Assembly: GCA_027924585.1 (NCBI GenBank)
Contig: BSBM01000179.1
Location: 9,234,501-9,298,500, forward strand
From: Larix kaempferi
Lineage: Eukaryota > Streptophyta > Pinopsida > Pinales > Pinaceae
Length of the DNA: 64,000 bases
Direction: 5' to 3'
In this document: one piece after another, positions 25,610-36,387 of the stretch
Layout: the number at the start of each line of letters is the position of its first letter
Numbering within the stretch: position 1 is the first letter of the stretch
Program-made: the position numbers and the translations under genes
Notes under the pieces: generated by a model
Database searches by the model: none
Told to the model about the DNA's origin: nothing
What the model saw: the letters and a program-made list of their open reading frames with translations, nothing else

Positions 25610-25621
25610 GCTCTGATACCA
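25610..25621 (-). other. Primer-binding site of element E, tRNA-iMet
   Basis: TGGTATCAGAGC on the - strand, directly adjacent to the 5' LTR. Confidence 0.93.
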
Positions 25622-26226
25622 TGTTAAATTTTGAGCATTAATTCACAATACTCTAGGATCTTCATTGAGAGAATAAAATATACAGTATATCAATGCATAA
25701 AAATCACAATAAGCATGGCAAGCATCGCAAGAATCAAAAGCATGAGAGACAAGATACACAGAGTTTCCATGGGGAAAACCCTAAGGTGAAAAACCCCACA
25801 ACTTCCTCAGAGATAGAGAGAGAAATGGCTCAGCTAAAGTACAACCAAAATACACTGAGATAGTCTCCTAGTAGCAGATGATCCTCCTCCTCACTAGTGC
25901 GCCACTTTCTGAGTGAGAGAAGTATGACTTTCCGAATGATCCAAATACAGATCTCCCAATCTCAATTTATATTTAACTTGTTTTCCCAGTTACACTATGG
26001 GGCTGACTTGTCTACTTAGATACATCCACAATATAATATATATTTCAGGTTCGACCCCACACATGGTGGTCTAATAACCCATTGGAAAGTACACACACTT
26101 GTGACACTTGTCAATGCACATGACGACACTTCCTTATAGAGGAATAACACATCTCTAATAAGGGCACAATAAATATATATGAAATACATAGCTGAAATAC
26201 ATTCTAAAGTTACATATACATCAACA
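25622..26226 (-). repeat. 5' LTR of element E
   Basis: 605 bp with intact TG...CA ends on the element strand. It drives leftward transcription of E. It is paired with 18975-19579. Confidence 0.96.
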
Positions 26227-26231
26227 GTTGT

Positions 26232-26950
26232 TAGCGGATGACTCATCAGAGTTAGTGGATGTAACTCTATACAGATAGATTATTGGGTCATTGATGTATC
26301 TAATGAACACTAGGCCAGATATTTGCTTTGCTGTGAACACCTTGAGTCAATATCTAGTGGAACCTAGACGTGTTCACATGATAGATGCAAAGCATGTAAT
26401 GATGTACCTAAAGGGTACGATAGATTTTGGTTTATGCTATCGTGGAGATCATGACTTCAGATTGTATGGCTACACAGATGTTTATTGGGAAAGGAGTGTG
26501 TCAAACAGGAAGAGTACATCGGGTGGATGTTATTGTATAGGATCTGCCATGATCTCATGGTTTAGAAAGAAGCAGTCTAGTGTGGCTCTCAGCACGGCTG
26601 AAGCAGAATATATAGCTGCTTGCTATGCTAGTTGTGAAGCAGTATGGCTTCGGAAGTTGTTATCAGGATTGTTTGATTTAGAGATGGACTCCACTGTAAT
26701 CCTGTGTGACAACCAGAGTTGTATCAGTATGACAGAGAATCCAATATTCCATGATAAGTCAAAGCGCATAGAGATCCGATATTTCTATATACAGGATATG
26801 GTGTAGAAAGGAGCTATCAAGCTCGAATATGTGGGCACTGATGAACAAGTTGCTGATGTGTTGACCAAACCTCTATCTCGAGTAAAGTTTGAGTATTTTC
26901 GAGACAAGCTTGGTGTAGTTCAGAAGGACCCTCCTCGAAAGGGGGAGTGA
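26232..26950 (+). pseudogene. Element D polyprotein, last part (RT end and RNase H)
   Basis: Continues the frame of 15650-18974 after E. It contains IIGSLMYLMNTRPDICFAVN, RNase H STAEAEYIAACYASCEAVW, CDNQSCI and the terminal VADVLTKPLSRVKFEYFRDK. It ends at a natural stop, 26948-26950. TAG codons at 26276 and 26804 replace sense codons. The join with the first part keeps phase, which shows E inserted cleanly. Confidence 0.95.
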
Positions 26951-27221
26951 TATGGTCGATGAAGCTATTTTTTGGATATTGGTATCGATGTGGATACCTA
27001 TTTCGATGATGAGATTGCCTTTATCGATGGTAAGTTCGATGATAAGGATACATGTATTGATGAGGATACTATACTGTTTATGTGGATACTGTATTGACGA
27101 GGATACTATATCATTGATGTGGATAATTTCTTTTGAGGTTACATGTTCTGACGATGAGGTCGATAATGAGGTTATTGGTTATGACGATGAGGTCGATGCA
27201 TGGTCCTTAGAATTTGTCTAA
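26951..27221 (+). other. Element D 3' untranslated region, GAT-rich
   Basis: About 270 bp rich in GATGAGGATACT and TCGATGATGAG motifs on the + strand, without a clear fixed period. No conserved coding sequence. It leads into two true tandem arrays. Confidence 0.6.
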
Positions 27222-27470
27222 GTGGATGAGAGGGGATTGTATCATCCCCGGACTTCAGTCCCTGAATTGATCCATAAACAGATGTCTCTAAGAATTGGTC
27301 CCTAGTGGACGAGAGGGGATTGTATCGTCCTCGGACTTCGGTCCCTGAATTGATCCGTAGACTTATGTCTCCGTGGTCCCTAGTGGATGAGAGGGGATTG
27401 TATCGTCCCTGGACTTCGGTCCCTGAATTGATTCACAGACTTATGTCTATGTGGTTCCCAGTGGACGAGT
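27222..27470. repeat. 78-83-bp tandem repeat in element D 3' region, 3 copies
   Basis: GTGGATGAGAGGGGATTGTAT or its GTGGACGAG variant starts at 27222, 27305 and 27383, and a partial unit starts at 27461. Units contain CGGACTTCGGTCCCTGAATTG. Open frames through it are incidental. Confidence 0.9.
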
Positions 27471-27569
27471 GGACTACATCATCCCTAGACATGCTATGGT
27501 GTCTTAAATGGATCATGTGTGTTGCAGGTTATACTGCTATTGTGCTGTTGATCGAGAGGATCCAGTTAA

Positions 27570-27742
27570 TGATGATGATTTTGATCATGTGATGACGATG
27601 ATGTTGATCATGTGATGACGATGATGCTGATCGTGTGACGACGATGATGTTGATCATGTGATGATGATGATTTTGATCGTGTGATGACGATGATATTGAT
27701 CGTGTGATAACGATGATGTTGATCATGTGATGATGATGCTGT
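27570..27742. repeat. 23-bp minisatellite in element D 3' region, about 7 copies
   Basis: TGATC recurs at 27582, 27605, 27628, 27651, 27674, 27697 and 27720, a strict 23-bp step. The unit is of the type TGATCATGTGATGACGATGAT. Purine-pyrimidine alternation and GAT richness match the flanking untranslated region. Confidence 0.93.
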
Positions 27743-27929
27743 AGCTGATGGAGTGCTGCAGAAGATGAAGACTCAATACTGACGATACTAATGTTCCAGT
27801 AATTGGTTGAGTTACTGATGATGTATAAAGAAAGCTTCTAATGATTTATAGATGTATCATATATTATGTAGTTGATGACTCGTTGCTCCTGCAGACTATT
27901 GTTATAATATCCTTCTCGTTAGGGGGGAG
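27743..27929 (+). other. Element D 3' end with polypurine tract
   Basis: Non-coding stretch ending in AGGGGGGAG (27921-27929), the polypurine tract directly before the 3' LTR. The tract differs from the GTTAAGAGGGAG of C, E and G, in line with the separate LTR of D. Confidence 0.8.
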
Positions 27930-28429
27930 TGTTGAAATATTGTAACTTCTAAGAATATTATATTTGTATCCTATTATTCTGGAGATGGTACATTCCTTCG
28001 ACGAGACTTTTACATGTATCCGGAGATGTTTATTCCTCCGATAGATTGTGGTAACTAGGGTTATTAGATCCCCCATATGGGGTCGGCCCTGATTTAGTTT
28101 ATTAGGGGTTATTAGACTCTCTTAGGAGAGGTCAGCCCCATTAGGGTAAAAGTCATTTCGGAAATGAGTATAAGTAGAGGAGGATGTTCCTCACGTATCT
28201 CATTCATTCATCCACTTGGGAGTAGCACACAAGTGAGAGAGAGGTCTACATAGGAGGAGAAGGAGATCTAGTCCTGGTCTACATCTTGTACTTGGTTTAT
28301 TATCTATTTTGAGGAAAGCTTTGCTGGGTTTTCTACCCCATGAGGGTTTCCCAGGGTAAATCTTTGTCTATCTTGTGATTGTGTTTCTTTTCAGTGATAT
28401 TGCTAGTAAATTTATGTGAAAACTTAACA
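27930..28429 (+). repeat. 3' LTR of element D
   Basis: 500 bp, TGTTGAAAT...AACTTAACA, followed by the target duplication GCAGG at 28430-28434. It is paired with 14742-15241. Confidence 0.96.
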
Positions 28430-28434
28430 GCAGG

Positions 28435-29344
28435 AACTACTGGAGTGTGCTCCCTCTTGATCTTTTATTCTTGGATTATCTATCTTTGAACTTATATCCA
28501 TCCTTGATCAATATGCATACTTACTAGTATCATCATTGTGTTATCCTTAAGGTCTCATACATACATTCATTAGTATAATAAAAAACATTATGATTCTAAG
28601 TAATCTTAAACATGTATGGTCAAGATCATTTCATACACAGATAATTTATCACAATTCTTTTACTCATGCATATTCCTATTTGACCATAGGACTTTTCTGG
28701 TTATTCATATCATCAATCAAAGTAAGAAGCATAATATTCCTAAACCCATGATTACTCAAACCTATAAATTCATGAATAATCATTATCAATCACACCAAGT
28801 ATACTTATATAAGAGATCCTATCACAAGGTAGGATTCTAACTTGATATAGGAAAAAACATACCTGGATTAGCATGATAGCTAGTTATGTCTAACATACCC
28901 GCATAATGTCTTCTTGTTCTCTTCAATGACTTGTGCTAGTAACCTGCATCTCTCATAGGTTAACCATTATAGAACCAATTTATACATACCTCATAAGTAG
29001 ATCTTCTATGTGATCCATGAAAATGGATGAATCTTTGTCTTCATGTCACCATGGTCATATGTTCTTAAACTAGAACACGATTTGTATTTCTTGATGTACC
29101 TTTCATGTTAGCAGACAAGATCAACCTCATACAACACCACAATGCATTAGTACAATCATATGTGTCAAAACCCTAATCAATGAATATCTTCTATCATGCA
29201 TTCATATTTTTATTAAGGTGATATGACAAGTCTAAAATTAATCAAGATTGTACTAATATTAATGAAGACAAACATATCATAAACATAATCATGAACAAAT
29301 TTCAAAACATACCTATAAGTCATACTTGTCGAGTTTGCTTGTAA
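28435..29344 (-). other. Foreign segment inside element C (right part), exon-like blocks
   Basis: Continues 14166-14741 across the D insertion. On the - strand it joins the gag scrap of C without resembling any retroelement domain. Open blocks bounded by splice-like sites are visible. One is 28990-29099, preceded by AG and followed by GTATGT, with YIKKYKSCSSLRTYDHGDMK in one frame and FMDHIEDLLMR in another. Another is 28899-28943, between GATGCAG and GTATGT, reading on as LLAQVIEENKKTLCG. The putative intron between them is only about 46 bp, short for a plant, and the two frames in the first block do not agree. A decayed captured gene fragment is possible but unproven. Confidence 0.4.
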
Positions 29345-29442
29345 TATTCTTATGTAAGGCCTTAGCCTCATCTCCCTCTGAAACTGGAACTTCTTCACTT
29401 ATGCAGGTGACCAATCCATTCTCTTCTAGGATTAACCCAATC
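29345..29442 (-). pseudogene. Element C gag remnant
   Basis: About 33 codons on the - strand align with the start of gag in D, E and F: IGLILEENGLV, an acidic EEVPVSEGDEAKAL stretch and HKN. The usual start ATG and the residues before this point are missing. Their absence corresponds exactly to the GTAAG...TATAG-bounded segment of E. After HKN the copia homology ends in foreign sequence. Confidence 0.85.
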
Positions 29443-30604
29443 CACTTGATTTGCAGAAACTGGATCTGGAGCTCAATTAGCGTTTGTCATGGAAACCCTA
29501 AAAATTAAAACTTTTAATTTCAAACTTCTCAAAGGATAGAAAGATGTGCCTTTATGAGCTAATCAATCTGGTATACTCAGAATTTGAAAACTGCAAAGTT
29601 TCACCCCTCAAATTTTCCTTTTAGATTTTTGGATTCACTAGGGAGGACCCTAAATTAGGAGTTGAGTTTCTCGGAGATTCACCCAACCAAATAGTTTGAT
29701 CCAAAGCTCTAAAATTCAATTTTTCCAAGGAGCTTCCAACTATGGTCACAAATTTCAAAAAATTCCCATTTTTGCAGAAGCCCTAATTTTTCACCTTTTT
29801 CAATCAAAGTCCCGAACTAGGGTTTGATCAAGCCTGACCTTCTGCCCAACCAAAAAAATTGATCTTGGTCTCTAAATTTCGATTTTGATGAGTATCATCC
29901 AGTCGTGGTCTTTGATTACAAAAATTCCAACTTTCTCTGAAACCCTAAATTCACGTAGCCATGAATGAAAGTGCTCAAAATCCATTCGTGGATTTTGACA
30001 GAAATATGTACCTAATTGTTTCTGGTATAACTCCAAACTTTCAGAACTACAGGGTTTGAAAATTCATCCTTTGGTAGCCTGACCTAGTATCTTTCCAACC
30101 CCATATGTCTGACCTCAAATGGATTATCTGAGAGAGAGTTATGCCAAGTGTCATAACGTGACCTGTTTATGGGATAAAACAGGAGATCGAACTTGTACGG
30201 AGTGCCAGGTGTCACTGGTTATATTTAGGCCTTTGAAAATCGGACCTGTGATATTAAAGTCCATGCTCTACTTGCCAATTTTTACGAAATTTCATTTGGA
30301 GCTTCCTATCCCAAGTTGTGACCTTTTTTCCTAGGTCGCATGTTTATGACTCAAATCTGGAAGAGGCAGAAACCATATATTGTACAGATCATAAATATAA
30401 AAGTACAGTGCATTAGAGGTTCTACTTCGGACACAAGATACATGGGGATCTTATCTTCGACCTGTAATATTTTTAGATCTTGAAACTTCTCCAAAATGAA
30501 TTTATAGCGAAAGTTCTACGATGACTGGGTTTTGCTATATCAAGCCCTAGCTTCACAAGTGCAACAAGTGTCATAAATTCCATACCATTCCTTCTTTCAG
30601 GCTA
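29443..30604 (-). other. Element C leader (long)
   Basis: About 1.16 kb between primer site and gag scrap, twice the length of the E leader. Parts resemble the E and F leaders twice over (GATCCAAAGCTCTAAA and GATCTTGGTCTCTAAATTTCG repeats with CCCTAATTTTT), which suggests an internal duplication. No coding sequence was recognised; a 71-codon + strand frame at 30119 is antisense and unconvincing. Confidence 0.6.
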
Positions 30605-30616
30605 GCTCTGATACCA
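30605..30616 (-). other. Primer-binding site of element C, tRNA-iMet
   Basis: TGGTATCAGAGC on the - strand, abutting the 5' LTR. Confidence 0.93.
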
Positions 30617-31214
30617 TGTTAGTTTTTTAGAAATTTCAATCTGATCTAGGATCTTAACTGAAAGAATAACATGTATAGCATATCTACATCATATCAATCA
30701 TGGACACAATAATGCAAGCACACAAGAGACACAGAGTTTCATCAGGGAAAACCAAGAAGGTGAAAAACTCCGCAACTTCCTCAGAGATAGATAGAGCAAT
30801 GATACAACCCAAGTACAAGAGATAGTCCTCCTACCATCAGCTTCTCCTCCTCCATTAGTGCACCACTCTCCGATGAGTGTGTGAGTGAGAAAGTGAATGA
30901 TCAAATAGAGTGCCTCCCGCACTCTATTTAAACATGACTTGACTTGCCTAATAACCTTTACTAGGTCGGCCTCAACTTAACCAAATAACATAATGCTGAT
31001 AGGGCCGACCCCCAACAAGGTGGTCTAATAACCCTTTAACCCACATGACTTATACAGGGCCGACCCCATCAAGGTGTTCTAATAACCCATCAAGTATAAG
31101 TTACGACACTTACAATATAAATGACGACACTTCCGTATAGAGAAATAATAACATCTCTATAGGAATACAATATACATATGTGAAATACATTATGAAGTTA
31201 CAATTACATCAACA
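30617..31214 (-). repeat. 5' LTR of element C
   Basis: 598 bp, followed by target duplication ATTAG at 31215-31219. It is the promoter LTR for leftward transcription of C. It is paired with 10491-11088. Confidence 0.96.
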
Positions 31215-31219
31215 ATTAG

Positions 31220-31668
31220 AATAGTTTGTTTATAAATAAATTCCACTAGAAGAACCTCAAGCTCATATTGAGACTGAACTTAGATAAGAGGAAACTCAAA
31301 ATGATTAAACTTCAGGACCTCTCAACTCTCCATTTGTCCGAAAACCCAAAGACACAAATTTTTAAGTAGTAGGTGGTCCAAACTTAGTAGATTTTGTCGA
31401 TCCTGCACAATAGATGCTCTTTTTGAGAATTCTGTGAACATCGTTATCTCGTATATTGAGACAACAACAGTAGGACCTTCAAAACTGGATTCCCATGTAG
31501 CTGGTAATTCTCCTCCTAAAAAGAAGAATACCCTTCCTGAGACAGAACGTTGGGATATCCCATATTCACCAAGAAAGGAGCCACATAGATATTCTCTCTT
31601 TGGCAATCAAATCTTCATGGGGGATGAAAATGAAGATCGTGTCCGACAAGATGAAGAAGATGGAGAAG
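31220..31668 (+). pseudogene. Element A gag, second part
   Basis: Resumes A after the C insertion. The frame starting 31434 is open to the B insertion and reads into 44767 with phase kept: the codons before B end DEEDGE and those after B begin RTEGTFGFPILDT. The part before 31434 has stops in the same frame. The last five bases (AGAAG, 31664-31668) are the B target duplication. Confidence 0.75.
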
Positions 31669-34600
31669 TGTAACATCCCGATATTTTCATAGAAATTAAA
31701 AATTTATATAATAGCATTAAATGTAACATAAATTGCGATTGTGGAAATAATAAAAGCTTGACAAGACAGCCTTGAATTAATAAGTCATTAATACAAGAAA
31801 CATATTAATTACTGAATTTCATAACTAAAGATATTTGAAATGACAGCGACATGACATACTTCTTTTAACATGCTTATGTCATTAGTTCTGCTTGTTAACA
31901 TTCATTCGAAATTCATGTGTTTATGTTTTCTTGACAATGTGCTAACAGTTTTGTTTTTGGATGGTGATGAAAGAGGTACTATGAGGTAACCTAAGGTTTA
32001 CTTAGCTACGTTAGCTAAGGAATTTGCATCATGTTTCCACGTGCACAATGCAGGTAAGAATTTCGATGACAAAATAAGAGTTAAGAGTATAATTGTTTTT
32101 CAATTCAATGTCAATGTATTATGATCTATTCTAAGTACTGCCATGCAAAAACCAGTAACTGGAGGTATGGATATTTTAGTTCTAAATATTATTTACATGT
32201 TGGCTTCCAAAATTTTCAATGTTATTAAGACCCAGTCGCCATTTGCTTTTTCATTACTATATTTATCATCTACGAAGAATCATCCTAAAAATACTATTCT
32301 CAATAACACCAAGCGGTGATACAAATATCCAATTAATCTTTAGAATATAGTGGTTGTGCAGTCTCACATTTATCAATTAATTTGGCAATATATATCTAAT
32401 GTATGAAGCCATATAAACTTTACTCTAATAACTATACCAATACTATAGAGAATACATATGTAAAACCTACCTTAACTATACATTACATTCTTCAATAATT
32501 GTATGCATTACTATTGTCATGATACTATTGAAATACAACACTATTATCACAAATTATAAAATGAAATATATGCATACTAGGTAACTATGCATTTATGCTC
32601 ATACAAATAGAATGTAATATTATTATTACAATGCCTAGCAAGAAACTTGGAACTAATTTAAACGTTACGATAAACAAACCTAACCTTACTCTATGCATTG
32701 ATACTTGAACGATATTCTACTAAGCAATAAATATAATGTTGGTAAGGAAGTGATGGTTGTTAAATGCACTGATGTATCGAACTTGACAGGTTGAGGTGTC
32801 TCGTGATAGCATTAATGGTCCTGAACCCAGTCCATAGTGGAATGCAATGCTATCTAACCACGTAATTCATCCACCTGAAGTCTGTGCTTATGAAGTTGAG
32901 TTGTACAATGTGAACAAGGTAGTTTTTCTCCAAGTTGTACATGACATTGTCCCTTGGCATGCAGTGTTGGCATCGTCGTAGCTGGGCAATAAATATGATA
33001 TCAATGTTATTGTTTCCCGACTTTCAAAGTATTAGGATGGAACTTTCTCGCTCGTTGATCATACTAGATCTGGGTCATTGAATGATAAACCCTAAAATCT
33101 CGATGTATGTAAGCTGGAGGGTTTCTCGATCTTCATTTTTACATTTTCGAGTTGAGTTGTGAGGCTGACAAGCTGCTGAAATGTAGGTTTTGCAAGAGTT
33201 TAACTTGGAAGGTTTCGATCCTGAGACCTGTGAGAGAAGATTTAATGTACAGGTTATAGATCTTGGTGTATAGAGAGCCATGATGCAGCCGTAGTATTTG
33301 GTTGTGAGATTTTCCTTTCAGTTTGCTGGAGTGTAAAAGATCTGGAGTTCGATTCTCCCAGACATGAAGCTGTTCTTTGAATTCGCACTTGTCCTTATTA
33401 CACTTGCTACAAGCCTTCGTCATTCTACTGGTACTAGGTGTCTCAATCAAGAAGTTCAATGCTAAATGTCAGTGGTAGTAACACTGTAATATTTAAGTTA
33501 ACCCTACGTTATCTTTCATGTTTTAACCTTTTTCAATTGTAACTGGCAGGTGCTATTTCGATGGAGGGTTTCTATGAATCCATCTTGGAATAAGGATGTT
33601 GCGATACCCTCCTGGTAAGCCTCGGTGGTTCGCAAAACCTCGTAGGTACCCTTTGGTATGGTTTGGCCGGTGAATACAATGTGACGACCATGTTTGGGCA
33701 ATGACCAGCTTTTAAGTTTTTAAATGAAAAAACTGTAACAGGATAACCCTCAGTGTTGTTTTGTTGTTAATTCGCTTGGTAATGCCTTACTGCTTCATTC
33801 AGAACCTGACTATGTACTGTCGGTTATTTAAGGGAAAGACCCTAAGTGATTTTGGAACTTTGGAGGGTATTCTATGTAAACTCGGTCAAATTTTGATTGT
33901 ACAGTTTGGAATATGAAAATCTAAGTTGAGCTTCTCTTGCTTCTGTGCGACTACGGTTCACCTTGTAAGGAAATGTTATAATTTTGATTAACTAATAGTT
34001 TAATAAATCGTTTGTATAACTATTGATTTAGTCTTGAGCAATGAAAGTTGTCTCAGGCCGTGAATAGTAGGTTGCCAAACTGTGGGTAGATATATCATGT
34101 ACTTCGTTTTGTTTATGAGTTTTTAAGCTGGAAGGATGGTGTTTATTAACTAGAACTGTTGTAAGTTTGAAATGGCTATTAGCCACAGGATTTATCTTTG
34201 TTGAAAACAAACGGAACCCTACTTATAGGTTTTGACACTATTTATGCTTTCATGTTAGGTTTTTAATAGATAACGATACATAAATGATATCTCTTGTTAA
34301 GTGATGTGAAGTACCTAGTTGATATCCTTAACCTAAAATAATAAAAATATTAAATAAAATATTTGTCTATGGATTGGGAACCATGTTTACTATAGCTTCT
34401 GAAGTCTTAGCTGTTGTTGCCATGAATGGCCTGATAAGAAATTTATTGAATTGTGTGAACAGAAACTAGGGTTTGTAATATTTTAGGGTTTGATACTACT
34501 GTGCAGATATTTAATATATGAAATCAAAAGTAATAGTTAGTGAAGAAATAAAATATGTATAATTGTAACAAATCTATACAGAGATTAATTCTTGCAGTTG

Positions 34601-35817
34601 CAATAATTCTTGAAAATATATTTGCTTGAAAAAACATGAAAAGTATAATATTGAAATGCATTTGCTTATTATCTGCACTAAATAGAGTTAAAAAGAAATA
34701 TATAGAACTGTGCAGAAACATAATGTGTTTTTCTTTCATGTAATAATTAGATGAATTCTATACAGTTGTTGATACTATACTGTAATGTTTACTGTGTTTA
34801 AATATATGATAGGATTTTAACAAAAACACTACTGTATTCATCTTTTCAATCAACGGCATTCTTCCTATCACTTATATTTCTTAATTTACTTCTCTATACT
34901 AGAGTATGATGCAGATAACAGCATGGGGAAAAATATAGAGATGGTTTTTGATTCAATCATTTCATAAATCTCTTTCATTCAGAATCATACTTAGATAAAA
35001 AAAATAATTAAATAATTTCTTTTACATGACTGACTTTAATAATTCTACTATGCAAAAACATTTAACTGTAAACAAAAGTAGGAACAGTAAAACCTGGTTG
35101 ACTGTAGGATAAAAAAATAGCCCAAGGAACCTATTCCTGAAGACATCCAAGTTACTTTCCTTAGGACCCTCGATCCTGTTCACTGAACCACCAGGAGGAA
35201 TATTTTATAGAATCCTTAGTACATCAACTTGCAATAGAATATATATTGTCCAGTCATCAAGAATCAGCAGTCAAAGAGACCTGCACCAACACCTCTAGTT
35301 TGCCTTCTCAGTATAATTAGCATACTTACAGTTTCACTCTAACATATCCTCCCTATTTGAATCTCTTAGTGATCACCTGATGCACTTGAGGAATATTTTT
35401 GTAGTAAAATATTGTAAGGGCTGCCTGCCCAATTCGAATTGCCTTATGTAGGTTGCCTAGGCCTTTTAATGGTTAACTAGTCATTAATGAGTTTCCTGCT
35501 CTCTTCCACCCACCTGGGGGATAATGACACAAATTTAGGGGTAGTTGTCCCATAACCAACAGCTAGTGGTGAAGTGCAAATGCTGCCATCTGTCCCATAC
35601 CTTCTAATAGCTTCCATTCCTCCTAGTGGGTCAGTGAACACTCATTTAATAGTTCCCTTGGGTGTTTGTCTCCTATTTTAATTTATTAAATAATAATAAT
35701 CAGTAATTACATTTATCCTTGACCAAACTTGGTCATAATTACAAAACTTTGTAATTAAAATTTAACATAAAGTATTTTGTAAATAAAATAATATTCTCAG
35801 AATTTGGGTAGGTGACA
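31669..35817 (-). repeat. 3' LTR of element B (4149 bp)
   Basis: Begins TGTAACATCCCGATATTTTC and ends GGGTAGGTGACA on the + strand. It is paired with 40612-44761. It holds many short open frames (for example near 33139-33459), all of which recur with different breaks in the other LTR and show no domain. AT-rich. No tRNA or structural RNA was seen. Confidence 0.95.
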
Positions 35818-35818
35818 T

Positions 35819-35832
35819 ACACCCCCCCTTAA
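35819..35832 (-). other. Polypurine tract of element B
   Basis: On the - strand AAGGGGGGT lies just before the LTR start, 26 bp after the polyprotein stop codon. Confidence 0.85.
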
Positions 35833-35857
35833 GTCTCAACATCGTCCTTGATGTTGT

Positions 35858-36385
35858 TTAATCACTCTCTGAGTGTTCCTGAAACAGAGTTGGGTATACT
35901 TCCCACATACTACTCTCCAACTATCGGGTTGCCTCTTCTGGGCTAAGGTGCTTCCATTGCACTTTTACCTACCCAATGGTACGATTCGAGAGTAGAGTTT
36001 CCCTCCTTTCAAGGATATAGTCCAAGTCCCACCTAAAAATTGTCGTCTTGTCCCACCTGTACATCATTCCAATTTACAACATGAGTAGCATCATGTACAT
36101 ACTTTTTTATAAAATGATATATGAAAAACATTATGTATATTTAAATTTGGTTGCAAAGCCAATTGGTATGCCACTGGTCCAACCCTTGACAATATTTTGA
36201 AAGGACCACAATACCTGGGTGCCAACTTGGCACAGCTTCCCAATTTCAATGAACTCTTTTTCGTTCTTACCTTGAGAAAAACATGTTCACCAACCTGAAA
36301 CTCTTTATGAGTTCTTTTAAGATCTGCTTGACTCTTTTTCCTATCTTAGGCATCTTTAATATTTCTTTGTACCTGTTTCACAATT
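35858..36385 (-). pseudogene. Element B integrase C-terminus and chromodomain
   Basis: Read on the - strand, this first shows the post-catalytic integrase tail (GEHVFLKVRTKKSSLKLG, then LAPRYCGPFKILSRVGPVAY). After a probable 1-base slip in a run of A near 36105 comes a chromodomain. Visible blocks are DYILERRETLLSNRTIG, VKVQWKHLSPEEATR, LESSMWEVYPTLF and a terminal stop at 35858-35860. Two nonsense codons lie inside it: TAG replaces a codon before VKVQW and before LESS. The aromatic and Glu residues of the fold (Y in DYIL, W in VQWK, E in PEEATR) are present; the usual W of TWE has become a stop. Chromodomains of this class direct integration toward modified histone H3. Confidence 0.85.
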
Positions 36386-36387
36386 AG

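Larger units (their letters stand above)
18975..26226 (-). mobile_element. Element E: Ty1-copia retrotransposon inserted in D RT
   Basis: Two 605-bp LTRs (18975-19579 and 25622-26226) differ at roughly 5-6 % of positions by eye. They are flanked by GTCGT (18970-18974) and GTTGT (26227-26231), a 5-bp target duplication with one transition. It is 7252 bp in all, transcribed right to left, and is the innermost and hence most recent insertion of this nest. D's frame continues exactly across the insertion when E and one duplication copy are removed. The polyprotein has five nonsense codons and no frameshift. Confidence 0.96.
14742..28429 (+). mobile_element. Element D: Ty1-copia retrotransposon, inserted in C, split by E
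   Basis: Two 500-bp LTRs (14742-15241 and 27930-28429) differ at roughly 6-7 % of positions by eye. They are flanked by a perfect target duplication GCAGG (14737-14741 and 28430-28434). PBS, leader, polyprotein, repeat-rich 3' region and polypurine tract lie in the expected order on the + strand. Without E the element is about 6.4 kb. Its polyprotein has nine nonsense codons but no frameshift. It belongs to the same broad copia group as E and F but its LTR is clearly diverged from theirs. Confidence 0.96.
10491..31214 (-). mobile_element. Element C: defective Ty1-copia retrotransposon, inserted in A gag, split by D
   Basis: Two 598-bp LTRs (10491-11088 and 30617-31214) differ at roughly 7 % of positions by eye. 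They are flanked by a perfect 5-bp target duplication, ATTAG (10486-10490 and 31215-31219). A tRNA-iMet primer site adjoins the right LTR, so transcription runs right to left. Without D the element is about 7.0 kb. It keeps a scrap of gag and the RT-RNaseH part of pol. The rest of gag, protease and integrase are absent and replaced by unrelated sequence (14166-14741 plus 28435-29344). It would need proteins from a relative such as E or F to move. Confidence 0.95.

Noticed and set aside
33139-33459. 106-codon - strand frame in the B LTR as a gene
   Set aside because: Broken differently in the other LTR copy (42199-42402) and lacks a domain.
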